A DNA stretch of 64,000 nt from Thermoplasmata archaeon (GCA_027306505.1 DAHUZP010000022.1:58382-122381); one strand, 5' to 3'. Shown: positions 45,387 to 53,295, counted from the stretch's first letter. Notes: a model not told the origin generated them from the letters alone. Numbers and translations: made by a program.

Positions 45387-46790
45387 GTGACCTCACGGAA
45401 GATGGCGGTCGTGGCCGTGGTCGTCGTGGCGGTCCTGGTCGTGACGGGGGTCCTCGCGTTCCTCTACCTGCGGCCCGCCGCGTCCAGCCCGTCTTCCTCC
45501 CCGGGGGTGGCCGTGTGCGGGTCGCCCTTGTCGGCCGGCAGCGGGGCGGATTGGCCCACCTACCACATGGACAACACGCGCACCGGGGCACCCACCTGGG
45601 GGACGGTCACGGGGGCCAAGGCCGGGTGGGCCGCACCCGTCTCGCTCGATGGACCGGTCTATGCCGAGCCGCTCGAGTGCGGGAACGCGGTCCTGGTCGC
45701 GACCGAGGAGAACACCGTCTACGCCCTGAACGCGTCCTCCGGCGCCGTCCTGTGGAGCCACCACCTGGGGACCCCGGTCGCCGCCTCGAGCCTCCCGTGC
45801 GGGGACATCGGGCCGAGCACGGGGATCACCGGCACCCCGGTCCTGGACACGACGACCGGGACCCTCTACGTGGTCGCCTTCGAGAGCCCGGCGACCCACG
45901 TCCTCTATGGCCTCAACGTCCGCAACGGCACTGTGGTCCGCCAGGTGACCGTGGACCCCCCCGGGGTCTCACCGACCGCGGAGCAACAGCGCGGGGCGCT
46001 CGCCCTCGCGAACGGGAGGGTCTACGTCCCCTACGGAGGTCTCTACGGGGACTGCGCGCAGTACCACGGCTACGTCGTGGGGGTCCCGACCAGTTCGAGC
46101 GGGAGCGTGATCTCCTACCAGGTGCCCACGAGCCGCGAAGGGGGCATCTGGGCCCCCGGAGGGATCAGCGTCGCGGCCAACGGGAGCCTATTCGTTTCGA
46201 CAGGGAACGGGGCCTCCACCACGGCCTTCGACTACGGCAACAGCGTGATCGAGCTCTCCCCCAGCCTCCAGGTCCAGGACTACTTCGCCCCCACCAACTG
46301 GGAGCCGCTCAACGCGGGCGACACCGACCTGGGATCGGTCGCTCCGACGCTCCTTCCCAACGGGGACGTCTTCCAGATCGGGAAGGCCGGGGTGGGCTAC
46401 CTGCTCTCCGCGACCCACCTCGGGGGCATCGGAGGCGAGATCACGAACGCCAGCATCTGCGGCGGGGGCTACGGCGGCACCGCTCACGTCGGGCTCTCGA
46501 TCCTGGTCCCTTGCCAGGACGGACTCTACGACGTGGTGGCCGGAGCTTCCAACCTCACCGCGGCCTGGTCCGCTACGGGGTTCGACGCGGGGTCCCCGAT
46601 CGTGACGGGGAACATCGTCTGGGTCGTGGACATCGGCTCTGCGACGCTCCGGGGCCTCAACCTCACGGACGGGACCCAGGTCTACTCCTTCGCGCTGGGG
46701 GGTGCCGAGCACTTCATCTCGCCCACCGCCGGCCCCGACGGGGTCGTCGTGGCGGGGGGCAACGAGGTCTACTCCTTCGCCCTGAGCTGA
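45387..46790 (+). CDS. Membrane-anchored PQQ-type beta-propeller protein
   Basis: The 467-residue product has an N-terminal anchor (VVAVVVVAVLVVTGVLAFLY) and a Ser/Pro spacer. A propeller of PQQ-like repeats follows: WPTYHMDNTRTG, NTVYALNASSGAVLWSHHLG, GTLYVVAFESPATHVLYGLN and GTQVYSFALGGAEHFISPTA. Such proteins in Archaea are outside the membrane; some bind PQQ, others only share the fold. Cys residues in CGSPLS, ECGN, LPCGDIG and CAQYHG could form disulfides. The start is GTG, 33 bases after the DUF885 stop, so co-transcription is likely. No enzyme activity can be assigned. Confidence 0.8.
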   Translation: MTSRKMAVVAVVVVAVLVVTGVLAFLYLRPAASSPSSSPGVAVCGSPLSAGSGADWPTYHMDNTRTGAPTWGTVTGAKAGWAAPVSLDGPVYAEPLECGNAVLVATEENTVYALNASSGAVLWSHHLGTPVAASSLPCGDIGPSTGITGTPVLDTTTGTLYVVAFESPATHVLYGLNVRNGTVVRQVTVDPPGVSPTAEQQRGALALANGRVYVPYGGLYGDCAQYHGYVVGVPTSSSGSVISYQVPTSREGGIWAPGGISVAANGSLFVSTGNGASTTAFDYGNSVIELSPSLQVQDYFAPTNWEPLNAGDTDLGSVAPTLLPNGDVFQIGKAGVGYLLSATHLGGIGGEITNASICGGGYGGTAHVGLSILVPCQDGLYDVVAGASNLTAAWSATGFDAGSPIVTGNIVWVVDIGSATLRGLNLTDGTQVYSFALGGAEHFISPTAGPDGVVVAGGNEVYSFALS

Positions 46791-46824
46791 GCGGCATGCT
46801 GCCGCCCCCCCGACCGGCCCTGGC

Positions 46825-47199
46825 CTACGACGACTTGGGTTCGTCCGCAGCTTCGGCCTTCTTGAGGCCGCGCTTCCCCAGGCCGATCGCACCCTTGGTG
46901 ATGGAGATAGCGGCCTTGCCGACCTCTCGGGTCCCCTTGGCGGCGAGCACCGTCGCCTTCCCGGCCCCGGCCTCCAGAGGGTCGGAGGAGGTGGAGGCTC
47001 GCTCGCCGGCCCGCTGGAGGGAGTCGAGGCCCTTGGCCCCCGCTTCCTTCACGTCATGGCCGACGGTCCGCGCGGCCGGGGCCACTTCGTGGGCGACATG
47101 TTCGGTCGTTCGTGCGGCCCCGGCGACCACCGAACGGGTGTCGGCGCTGAGCGTTCCGACGGCGTCTTTCTTCTTGGGGGGAACGGGGTCTTCGGTCAT
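46825..47199 (-). CDS. Small Ala/Lys/Thr-rich helical protein
   Basis: The 124-residue product (MTEDPVPPKKKDAVGTLSAD at the start) is hydrophilic, rich in Ala, Lys, Glu and Thr, and mostly amphipathic helix (for example AARTVGHDVKEAGAKGLDSL and KGTREVGKAAISITKGAIGL). It has no membrane segment or signal. The composition resembles LEA-like or apolipoprotein-like proteins, but no family was recognised. It is convergent with the propeller gene, whose stop is 34 bases away. Confidence 0.6.
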   Translation of the reverse strand: MTEDPVPPKKKDAVGTLSADTRSVVAGAARTTEHVAHEVAPAARTVGHDVKEAGAKGLDSLQRAGERASTSSDPLEAGAGKATVLAAKGTREVGKAAISITKGAIGLGKRGLKKAEAADEPKSS

Positions 47200-47554
47200 G
47201 TCCTTCCGTGAAGGGCCCTTCGGTCCTTGTCGACCCTAGAGGGGGCAGGAGCACATCTAGGTGCGCCCAAGCGCACCTTGGCCGAGGGGTCCCTGGGTAG
47301 GACCATTCGGGGGACCGACCTCCCGGCTGGTATGGGGAACCCCTGGTGAAGGGAGGTATCCCCACGGCTCTGGTGGCAACCCGGGTGAAGGGAGACCTGC
47401 AAGCCCGCCTTCGGGCCCGGACCTCGTGACGGAGTACACACCCCCCTCCTGACCGGTGAACGCGGATCGGCCCGTTGGCGGGGAGACGCCGCATCACGGT
47501 CCGAACAGAGCGGCACGCACAATTGCGGGTACGTGGGTGGGGTGAGGCCCCTCC
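47200..47554. other. Intergenic region at the start of the accessory island, no gene
   Basis: No protein-like frame was found. The stretch contains an imperfect direct repeat, GGTGAAGGGAGGTA and GGTGAAGGGAGACC (near 47344 and 47384), about 40 bases apart. Nothing else was recognised. Confidence 0.4.
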
Positions 47555-47764
47555 ATGAGACCCCACACCATACCTGGCGCCGAGAACATGGTCCTCGCCC
47601 TCCAGGAAGAGATCCGCCGCTCCGATGAGTCCCGCTACGACCACCGCCTCCGTGGGCTTCACCTCGTAGACCAGGGAATGACGGCCCCCGAGGTGAGCCG
47701 AAGGCTCGGCGACCCCCCCTGGATGTCGGTCTTCAGCGAGCCGACCCTCCCCCGATGGGGGTAA
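47555..47764 (+). pseudogene. N-terminal fragment of an IS630-type transposase
   Basis: The 69-residue open frame contains LQEEIRRSDESRYDHRLRGL followed by VDQGMTAPEVSRRLGD. This is the helix-turn-helix start of archaeal IS630/homeodomain-like transposases. After GDPPW the similarity stops and the frame ends 12 residues later. The DDE catalytic part is absent downstream. It is best read as a remnant of an insertion element; alternative start 47588. Confidence 0.6.
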
Positions 47765-48579
47765 CCGATTGCCGTCCTGACCACGGCCGAAGGGCCCCGC
47801 AAGGGGGGGGAAGCGAAGCGGGGTGGAGCAGGTCCCCCCGGACCACCTCGACCCTCTCCTTCGATAGGTTCGTGACCTCGCTGCCGGGACGGAGGGGGGC
47901 CCGGACGTGCCTCTCTCTCGTCAGGAGCGCTCGCGGGCCCCGACCCCCCAGGTCTCCGGTCGGTCGTCCGACGGGCAGGTCGGGCCGAGCGTCGTTGGAG
48001 CGGGGTGCGGGCATGGACCGAGGTTTCGCTCCGGCGGACATTGACCTCTCGCGAAGCGACCAGGTCACGCCCGTCGGGGGTCCGCAGCTGGCTCCGGATG
48101 CCGTGGGCCCATGCCCGCCCGGTGCCCGAAGGCCCGGGCACGTTGCACCTCTCCATTTGGGGGAGAAGGCACACTCCCTGCGGGACCGTAGCGGCAGGCT
48201 TGCGAAGGATGTCGGAGCCTTCCGACGTCGACCCGCTCGGGCTCGCGCTCCTGTGCCACCATGTAGCCCAGGTGGCGCTCGGTCGCCCGGGCCGCCGAGT
48301 ACACCTGCGCCCCCGAGGTCACGACGGCGGCGGAGGTTCCCTGGTCCCGCACCGGGCCCCAAGGGCCATGAAGCGCCGTCAGCGGGCAGGGTTCCCAGGT
48401 CCCGAGGTGGCGCTTCGGGCGGGTCGGAAAGGCAGGGACTGCTGAACTCGTGGCCAATCGAGGGGGCTGAGAGAAGAAAATGGTCCTACCCGCTCATCTT
48501 CGTGATCTTCCCCGAGGGTCGTCGCGACCTCTCGGTGTTCCCCACGGGACACGCGCGGCGTTGGCTCGCGCTCCCCGAC
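47765..48579. other. Region of about 800 bases without a supportable gene
   Basis: Several frames are open on both strands because of high GC, but none shows a clear domain. One minus-strand stretch near 48230-48400 (TSAAVVTSGAQVYSAARATE) has some protein-like composition. The region lies between a transposase fragment and a truncated Orc1/Cdc6 gene and is probably decayed mobile or replicon DNA. Confidence 0.4.
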
Positions 48580-49203
48580 ATGTGCCGCGCGATTCTGGTC
48601 GTGTGGGAACGCACGCGACACGACCGCCCTCGGGACCCTCGGCACAGTCCTCCATCGAGTTCCCTCGGAGCGGGGTCCCTCGGCACGACCCGGGCCGGCC
48701 TCGGGTTCCGAGCCCCGCCCTCGCGGGGCGCCGTGGAGGCCATCGCCCGCATCTCTGTCGCCCAGGGGTGGGGCCTCTCGATGGTCGGCGAGCTGCTCGC
48801 CGAGGCTGGGAGGCGGGCCGAGGCCAGGGGCGCGGAACGCGTGGAGGCCGAGGACGTCGGGCTCTCCGCGCACGTCCCCCGCCACGGGGCCGACGCGGAG
48901 GGGTTCGAGGCGGCGCTCCTGGAGGTCCTCCGGGCCGCGAGCGGCCCCTTTGCGGTCGGGGAGCTCCGTCGCCGCCTGACTGCACGGTGCGTGGAGAGCG
49001 GAGTCCGCGCGCCGACACCAGCGCGCGTCTGGCGCCACCTGGTCCGCCTGGAGCGCATGGGGATCGTGCAGAGGGAGGTCAGGATGGGTGGGGCAGGAGG
49101 AACGAGCGTCCGGGTGAGCCTGTTCACCGGGGCCCCGACTTCCCATCCGTGGGGCCCCGGAGCGCCGGTCGGCCGGGCGAGGCAAGGCATATATGTCTGT
49201 TGA
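48580..49203 (+). CDS. Truncated Orc1/Cdc6-like protein: lid and C-terminal winged helix only
   Basis: The product, started at the ATG at 48580, is 207 residues. Residues about 50-100 (GAVEAIARISVAQGWGLSMV, GELLAEAGRRAEARGAERVE, AEDV) match the AAA+ lid of archaeal Orc1/Cdc6 (DARRALDLLRxAGEIAE...RVxxEHV). Residues about 115-185 match its winged helix (FAVGELRRRLTARCVESGV, WRHLVRLERMGIVQREVRM, then a GxGGTSVRVSL wing). The P-loop ATPase part is missing and was not found upstream in any frame. Full-length proteins bind replication origins. This may be a decayed initiator of an integrated plasmid or virus, or a retooled DNA-binding protein. The start is uncertain. Confidence 0.55.
   Translation: MCRAILVVWERTRHDRPRDPRHSPPSSSLGAGSLGTTRAGLGFRAPPSRGAVEAIARISVAQGWGLSMVGELLAEAGRRAEARGAERVEAEDVGLSAHVPRHGADAEGFEAALLEVLRAASGPFAVGELRRRLTARCVESGVRAPTPARVWRHLVRLERMGIVQREVRMGGAGGTSVRVSLFTGAPTSHPWGPGAPVGRARQGIYVC
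49187..49196 (+). promoter_or_regulatory. TATA box of the first wHTH module gene
   Basis: GGCATATATG is a strong TATA-like box. It contains an in-frame ATG (49193) that would lie upstream of the transcription start near 49218, so the ATG at 49232 is the better start of the following gene. Confidence 0.6.
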
Positions 49204-49231
49204 ACTTTCCACTCAGTTGAAGGTGCCCCCG

Positions 49232-49594
49232 ATGAAGCTCCCCGAGGATCCCGTGACCTGGGCCTTCCAGAACCCCCATGCCGACTCCATCCTCTCCGTC
49301 CTGGCCGACCGCAAACCCCACCTCCCCTTGGAGGTACGTAAGCGGCAGGGGATCGCCCCCGAGAGCTTTCGCAAGGCCGTACACACCCTCACGGGCTACG
49401 ACCTGGTGCGGATTCGCTCGCGGAAGGGCGCCCGCTTCCAGGGCACCCCGCGGGGCTACGGCATCGAGGTAGTCCTGGAGGTCACCCCGAAGGGCCTCCA
49501 GGTCCTCGACCTCCTCGATGGGTTCCGAGGTCTGCTTCGGGAGCGACAGGCGACCCTGGCGCGAGCCACCAAAGAGCGGTGGCTCACGCCGTGA
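49232..49594 (+). CDS. Winged-helix protein, module copy 1
   Basis: The product, started at 49232, is 120 residues. It reads as a winged helix: DPVTWAFQNPHADSILSVLA, then SFRKAVHTLTGYDLVRIRSR and GIEVVLEVTPKGLQVLDLLD with a C-terminal helix. It is a clear paralog of the product at 50554-50904: shared features are an Nxx/HPxAxxxLxxL start, a GYxLVRxR motif and a VxLEVxPKG motif. Such proteins bind DNA and often act as small repressors. The partner gene overlaps its 3' end by 16 bases. The start was chosen from the TATA box upstream. Confidence 0.75.
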   Translation: MKLPEDPVTWAFQNPHADSILSVLADRKPHLPLEVRKRQGIAPESFRKAVHTLTGYDLVRIRSRKGARFQGTPRGYGIEVVLEVTPKGLQVLDLLDGFRGLLRERQATLARATKERWLTP

Positions 49595-50142
49595 GGTCGG
49601 TCTTCGTTCTGGGACCCACCACCTGGCGGGCCGGCTTCCATCCCCGGGTCCCGGCCGGATTGGCCGGGGAACTCCCGGCGTGGTGGGAGCGCCGTGGGCG
49701 ACCGGGTCTGTCGCCCCTCGACATCCGGGCTCTCCTCGTGGAGGACCTGCGCCAGGAGGGGCACGCGGCGACGCTGATGGAGCTGTGGGAGCCTCAAGGG
49801 AAGGAATTGAGAACGGCCAGGTTCCACCGCATCGAGAAGGGGGCCCACATCGACACGTACGTCATCTATTGGCCCGAGGGAGGCCACACCGAGGGCATGT
49901 CGTGGGAGTTCCACGGCCTCATCAAGGCCCTTCTGGACGGGCATGTCGCCGCCGAGGCGGTCCGGGTCTTCCCGGAAGTGGGGGTGCTGGGCCTGGACGG
50001 AGAAACAGGGCTCATTACACTCGGAGAGAAGGACCGAAGGACGACCTACTTCCAGGACCTCATGGACGCGGAGTGTCCCATCGCTCCTTGGACCACGTAC
50101 GACGAACTCCGCTTGTTCGTGCGCAAGCACCTCGGGCCGTGA
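49579..50142 (+). CDS. Unknown partner protein, module copy 1
   Basis: The 187-residue product overlaps the wHTH gene by 16 bases. It contains WRAGFHPRVPAGLAGELPAW, LVEDLRQEGHAATLMELWEP, AHIDTYVIYWPEGGHTEGMS and DRRTTYFQDLMDAECPIAPW, ending in an acidic helix. It is a paralog of the 50905-51474 product: both share RLxxEGHxAxxxEL-like first helices, a YWPxG turn, WEF/xxGLxxAL, and RRTTxYQxLMxxxxxPIxW. It is soluble with no signal peptide. No family recognised; the coupled, duplicated layout suggests it works with the wHTH protein. The start is GTG. Confidence 0.7.
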   Translation: MAHAVRSVFVLGPTTWRAGFHPRVPAGLAGELPAWWERRGRPGLSPLDIRALLVEDLRQEGHAATLMELWEPQGKELRTARFHRIEKGAHIDTYVIYWPEGGHTEGMSWEFHGLIKALLDGHVAAEAVRVFPEVGVLGLDGETGLITLGEKDRRTTYFQDLMDAECPIAPWTTYDELRLFVRKHLGP

Positions 50143-50157
50143 CCCAGGGCCCTCGCG

Positions 50158-50180
50158 TCTCCCTCCCCCAGTGAGGGAGA
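50158..50180 (+). repeat. 8-bp hairpin 5 bases before a start codon (instance 1)
   Basis: TCTCCCTC (50158-50165) and GAGGGAGA (50173-50180) pair around a 7-base loop. The ATG at 50186 follows after ACGCG. It may end transcription of the upstream module or control translation of the next gene. Confidence 0.7.
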
Positions 50181-50185
50181 ACGCG

Positions 50186-50491
50186 ATGCAATCCAGCAAC
50201 CCAACCCGAGCGCGCCTACCGCCGAACGAACGCCACCCCGAGGGAGACGACTCGTGGATCGACCGCGTCGCCGACGAGGTCCAGGCCCTCCTTCGGGAGC
50301 ACGGGCTCGAGATGGAGCTCTGTGTCTTTTTCGATTCTGTCGCCGAGCACCTCCACGCTGTCGGTTTCGATGGCTCGGGGGCGCGCTACTTCCGCTCGCT
50401 CGAGGACCCGAAGGGCGGAGGCGAGCGGGCGGTTGGACGAGGTCCTTCTCCCGTGGTCGCGACGCAGGTGCTCGGCTCCTCCCCTCCGTGA
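50186..50491 (+). CDS. Hairpin-led small protein after module copy 1
   Basis: The 101-residue product begins MQSSNPTRARLPPNERHPEG. It has one ordered helical region (SWIDRVADEVQALLREHGLE, LCVFFDSVAEHLHAVGFDGS) and a short Pro/Gly tail. No family recognised. It sits at the same place relative to module copy 1 as the zinc-finger gene at 51514 does to copy 2, and both have a hairpin just before the start. Confidence 0.55.
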   Translation: MQSSNPTRARLPPNERHPEGDDSWIDRVADEVQALLREHGLEMELCVFFDSVAEHLHAVGFDGSGARYFRSLEDPKGGGERAVGRGPSPVVATQVLGSSPP

Positions 50492-50522
50492 GAGGAGCCC
50501 TGCTCGAACCATCTCCGAAGAG

Positions 50523-50530
50523 CCTAATAC
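50523..50530 (+). promoter_or_regulatory. TATA-like box before wHTH copy 2
   Basis: CCTAATAC is centred 27 bases before the ATG at 50554, as for a leaderless transcript. Confidence 0.45.
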
Positions 50531-50553
50531 TGGGTGAGCCATCACCTTTTGTG

Positions 50554-50904
50554 ATGGCTCTTCCCGACAAGCACCTGGTCTACGTCCTCGGGCACCCCGA
50601 GGCGTGGAAGCTCCTGGCCCTGCTGGAGCGCGGTCCCTCGGACCGCTACGAACACGTCCGCAAGTCCTTGGACATGCATCCCCAAGCCTACCAGCGACTC
50701 CTCTACTGGATGCGGGGCTACGGCCTTGTCCGCGTGCGCGCCGATAGGCCCGGGCGGCCCTACCGGGGGGCGGTGCCGGTCCACTTGGAGGTCTCCCCGA
50801 AGGGTCGGGCCATGCTGGGGCTCCTTCGTGGGCTCGAGAGGGAGGCCCAGGCCCACCGCGAGGCGCTCGGACTCCGCCATGCCGAGCTCCTCACGGTGGC
50901 CTAG
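50554..50904 (+). CDS. Winged-helix protein, module copy 2
   Basis: The product, started at the ATG at 50554, is 116 residues: ALPDKHLVYVLGHPEAWKLL, then YQRLLYWMRGYGLVRVRADR and VPVHLEVSPKGRAMLGLLRG with a final helix. It is the paralog of the 49232 protein, keeping the GYxLVRxR and LEVxPKG motifs. The frame is open upstream to 50254, but the TATA-like box 27 bases before 50554 and the drop in protein-like composition favour this start. The partner gene begins immediately after its stop (TAGATG). Confidence 0.75.
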   Translation: MALPDKHLVYVLGHPEAWKLLALLERGPSDRYEHVRKSLDMHPQAYQRLLYWMRGYGLVRVRADRPGRPYRGAVPVHLEVSPKGRAMLGLLRGLEREAQAHREALGLRHAELLTVA

Positions 50905-51474
50905 ATGTCGCTCCTCCTGTTCGGACCTTCCGCCTGGCTCAAGGGAAACCGGCCCACCATCCCTCCCTGGGTGGTCGGGGTCCTCCCGCCCGGGGTCCCG
51001 GCGACCGCGAGCGTCCCTCCCAGCCCGAAGGACATCCGGTTCGGGCTCGTCGCCCGGCTGCGCCTCGCCGAGGTCAAGGCCACCGCCCTTGAGTTGCACC
51101 ACGACCGTCCCGACGAGGACCCCGCAGACAAGCTCTTCCGGATCGTCCACGACGGGACCGTCGACCGTTTCGCCTTCTACTGGCCCTTTGGGGCGGTCCG
51201 GCCCGCCGTGGACATCGAGGTGGGGTGGCTCCTGCATGGCCTCCAACATCGGGAGGTGGCGGGGGAGCACGTCGGGATCTTCTACGAGTGGGACCCGGAG
51301 GGGCGGAAGGCCGCCCACGAGCGGCCCACGACCTCGGGAAGGGCCGTCTTCGAGTCCCTCGAGCAAGAGCGTCGGACGACGTTCTATCAGAGCTTGGTCG
51401 CGTGGGGCGCGACGCCCATCCCGTGGTCGAACTACGAGGACCTCCTCGAGTTCCTCGAGGTCTTCGCGCGGTAG
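50905..51474 (+). CDS. Unknown partner protein, module copy 2
   Basis: The 189-residue product starts directly after the wHTH stop. It contains LFGPSAWLKGNRPTIPPWVV, RLAEVKATALELHHDRPDED, TVDRFAFYWPFGAVRPAVDI, VGWLLHGLQHREVAGEHVGI and RRTTFYQSLVAWGATPIPWS. It is a paralog of 49579-50142 with the same order of motifs, diverged to an estimated quarter or so of identical residues by eye. No signal or membrane span; no family recognised. The tight coupling in both copies suggests a two-component unit. Confidence 0.7.
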   Translation: MSLLLFGPSAWLKGNRPTIPPWVVGVLPPGVPATASVPPSPKDIRFGLVARLRLAEVKATALELHHDRPDEDPADKLFRIVHDGTVDRFAFYWPFGAVRPAVDIEVGWLLHGLQHREVAGEHVGIFYEWDPEGRKAAHERPTTSGRAVFESLEQERRTTFYQSLVAWGATPIPWSNYEDLLEFLEVFAR

Positions 51475-51486
51475 CTCGGCATCGCC

Positions 51487-51509
51487 CGTTCCCGCCTTCG
51501 CGAGGAACG
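51487..51509 (+). repeat. 9-bp hairpin 4 bases before a start codon (instance 2)
   Basis: CGTTCCCGC (51487-51495) pairs with GCG-A-GGAACG (51500-51509) around a CTTC loop with one bulged A. The ATG at 51514 follows after AGCG. Confidence 0.7.
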
Positions 51510-51513
51510 AGCG

Positions 51514-52401
51514 ATGCCCAACAGCACGCAGTACCCAGCGTCGTCCCCGCCGAACGCGCCGAACAACGGTTCCGGACCTGTCCGGGAGGAGGGGCCAGGT
51601 CCTACCTCGCGAGCCGCGTCTTCCGGTTTGTCTCCGGGGGCGGGCTCGCTCGGAGGTTCCCGTCTGAGAACCGTGGTGGGCAACCGCTACCCACGGAAGT
51701 GCGCCTCGTGCCACGAGACGATCCTCGTGGGTCCCGACGTGAAGTCCGTCGTGGACTTCGGGGCACCGAAGCCCTACCCGGCCTACCACGCAGAGCACAG
51801 CCCGGACGCCGGTCGCTTCCGTGGCCGCGCTCCACGGGCCGAGGAGGCCCCAGAATCGATCCCGGGGTTCGCTCCCGCGCGCCTTCCCCCGGCGCCTCCA
51901 GCCCCTCCGCCACCCCCCAAGTCGCCTGCGTCCCCCCCGCCCCTGGCCCTTCTCGGATCGACGGGGAACGCGGACGCGACCCCGAACCCCGCCGCGGGGG
52001 TCCCCTGGGCGACCGCGAGTCTGACGCTCAACGCGGGCTCTTTCGAGAGCGCCCGCGCGGGCCTCGCGGACTACGCGCAGTCCGGGGAGACGTGCGAGCA
52101 GTTGCGAGCGCGGATCAGCCGCCTGGTCTTGGAAGATCTCGAGCGCTCGGTCCGAGCGATGCGGGATCTCCACGAGCGCCTCGGCGACACGCCCACCCGA
52201 ACCACTTCCCCCGGCCTCCGGGCCGGGGCCCCGCAAGGGGCCTCGGCCACGCCTTTCGGCCTCACCTCACAGGCGAGTCCACTCTCAGAACCTTCGGTTC
52301 CTCGATCCTCTCCTCCCTTCTCGGCGAGCGCGCCTTCCCCCGGCTCGGGGGTCGGAACGGCGGGAGGTGGGGGGGCCCCGGCTCGCCCCTGTGGGCTATG
52401 A
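51514..52401 (+). CDS. Hairpin-led protein with Cys/His zinc-finger-like segment and Pro-rich region
   Basis: The 295-residue product begins MPNSTQYPASSPPNAPNNGS. A small ordered segment near residues 60-95 (RYPRKCASCHETILVGPDVK, then YHAEHSPD) has a CxxC...HxxxH arrangement that could bind one zinc ion and resembles a PARP-type finger only loosely. A Pro/Ala-rich stretch follows, then a helical segment near 190-225 (LADYAQSGETCEQLRARISR, LVLEDLERSVRAMRDLHERL). The C-terminus is Ser/Pro-rich. It follows module copy 2 and has a hairpin just before its start. Confidence 0.55.
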   Translation: MPNSTQYPASSPPNAPNNGSGPVREEGPGPTSRAASSGLSPGAGSLGGSRLRTVVGNRYPRKCASCHETILVGPDVKSVVDFGAPKPYPAYHAEHSPDAGRFRGRAPRAEEAPESIPGFAPARLPPAPPAPPPPPKSPASPPPLALLGSTGNADATPNPAAGVPWATASLTLNAGSFESARAGLADYAQSGETCEQLRARISRLVLEDLERSVRAMRDLHERLGDTPTRTTSPGLRAGAPQGASATPFGLTSQASPLSEPSVPRSSPPFSASAPSPGSGVGTAGGGGAPARPCGL

Positions 52402-52486
52402 GACCGGGGAAGCGCCCTGCCCGCCGTCGCCGGTTGCCACGAGCGCGGGGAAGAGCCTTAGGTAGCCATCCAGTGCGGTCGGGGCC

Positions 52487-53041
52487 GTGCCGGACCCGGT
52501 GCTCGTCAGAGTCTTCGAGGCTATCCCAACGGATATCGGGTTGGGCCTGGCACGATTGGACACCCCGACCCGCCAGAGGCTTCACGTCGAGGCGGGTGAC
52601 CTCGTCAAGATACTCGGGAAGAGATCGACCGCGGCACTCGTAGCGCCTGCTGTCCAACAGGACGAGGGGAAGGGAGGGATTCGCCTCGAACCCGTTGCGG
52701 TGAGAAACGCCAGAGTCTCTCTTGGGGACCAGATCGAGATCGTCCGCATGGCTCCTCCCATCGCGGAGAGTATCGAGATAGCGCCGATCTACAGCGGCGC
52801 TCCAAGGATGGCGTTCGGCCCCGGGTTCGAGGCGTTCGTTGCTAAGGCCATCTCCCGCCGACCGTTCGCAACCGGCGACGCAGTCGTGGTGCCTCGAGTC
52901 TACCTGATGGGGGGATCACTGCTATTTCTGATCACTTCAACTACCCCAAGACAGATCGTTGTCGCAGGGCCGACCTCCCGAGTCATTCTCCGAGAGGAAA
53001 CCGTCCACGAGGACGAAATGATGTGCTTTAGAATCTCATAG
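52487..53041 (+). CDS. Stand-alone Cdc48 N-terminal (double-psi barrel) domain protein
   Basis: The 184-residue product matches the N domain of Cdc48/p97/VAT without the AAA+ ATPase. Subdomain 1 has PTDIGLGLARLDTPTRQRLH, VEAGDLVKILGKRSTAALV, GIRLEPVAVRNARVSLGD and QIEIVRMAPPIAESIEIAP. Subdomain 2 follows with FVAKAISRRPFATGDAVVVP and a beta-rich end. In Cdc48 this domain binds substrates and adaptors. A free N domain could compete for or tether Cdc48 partners. The start is GTG at 52487. Base composition is less GC-rich than in most neighbours to the left. Confidence 0.75.
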   Translation: MPDPVLVRVFEAIPTDIGLGLARLDTPTRQRLHVEAGDLVKILGKRSTAALVAPAVQQDEGKGGIRLEPVAVRNARVSLGDQIEIVRMAPPIAESIEIAPIYSGAPRMAFGPGFEAFVAKAISRRPFATGDAVVVPRVYLMGGSLLFLITSTTPRQIVVAGPTSRVILREETVHEDEMMCFRIS

Positions 53042-53295
53042 AGAGACGTCGGCGGAAGCGGGCGACGGAGGCGGCGGCTCGCAAGCTCTGCGAGCTACGC
53101 GGCCTCCCCTCGCTTCGCAGGCCACGTCGGCGGATGCCGGACGCATTCCCTCGGCGATGCTCGCCTCGCGAACGCGTCCTACCGAGAAGGCCCCTCTCCT
53201 TCGTTCAGTTCCCAAGCTGGGGTCCTTCTCGGCCAGGCCGCGCTCGTCGGCAGGGCCAATCTCCATCTACGAGGCCTCGCCTCAACGGAGTCGCC
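53042..53295. other. Short gene-free stretch
   Basis: About 250 bases without a supportable gene. A small inverted repeat CGAGGCCTCG (53270-53279) precedes the next start by 17 bases; it is weaker than the three hairpins listed elsewhere. Confidence 0.4.

Noticed and set aside
48379..49212. Minus-strand frames opposite the Orc1/Cdc6 remnant
   Set aside because: The plus-strand frame shows the lid and winged-helix pattern; the minus frames are unstructured.
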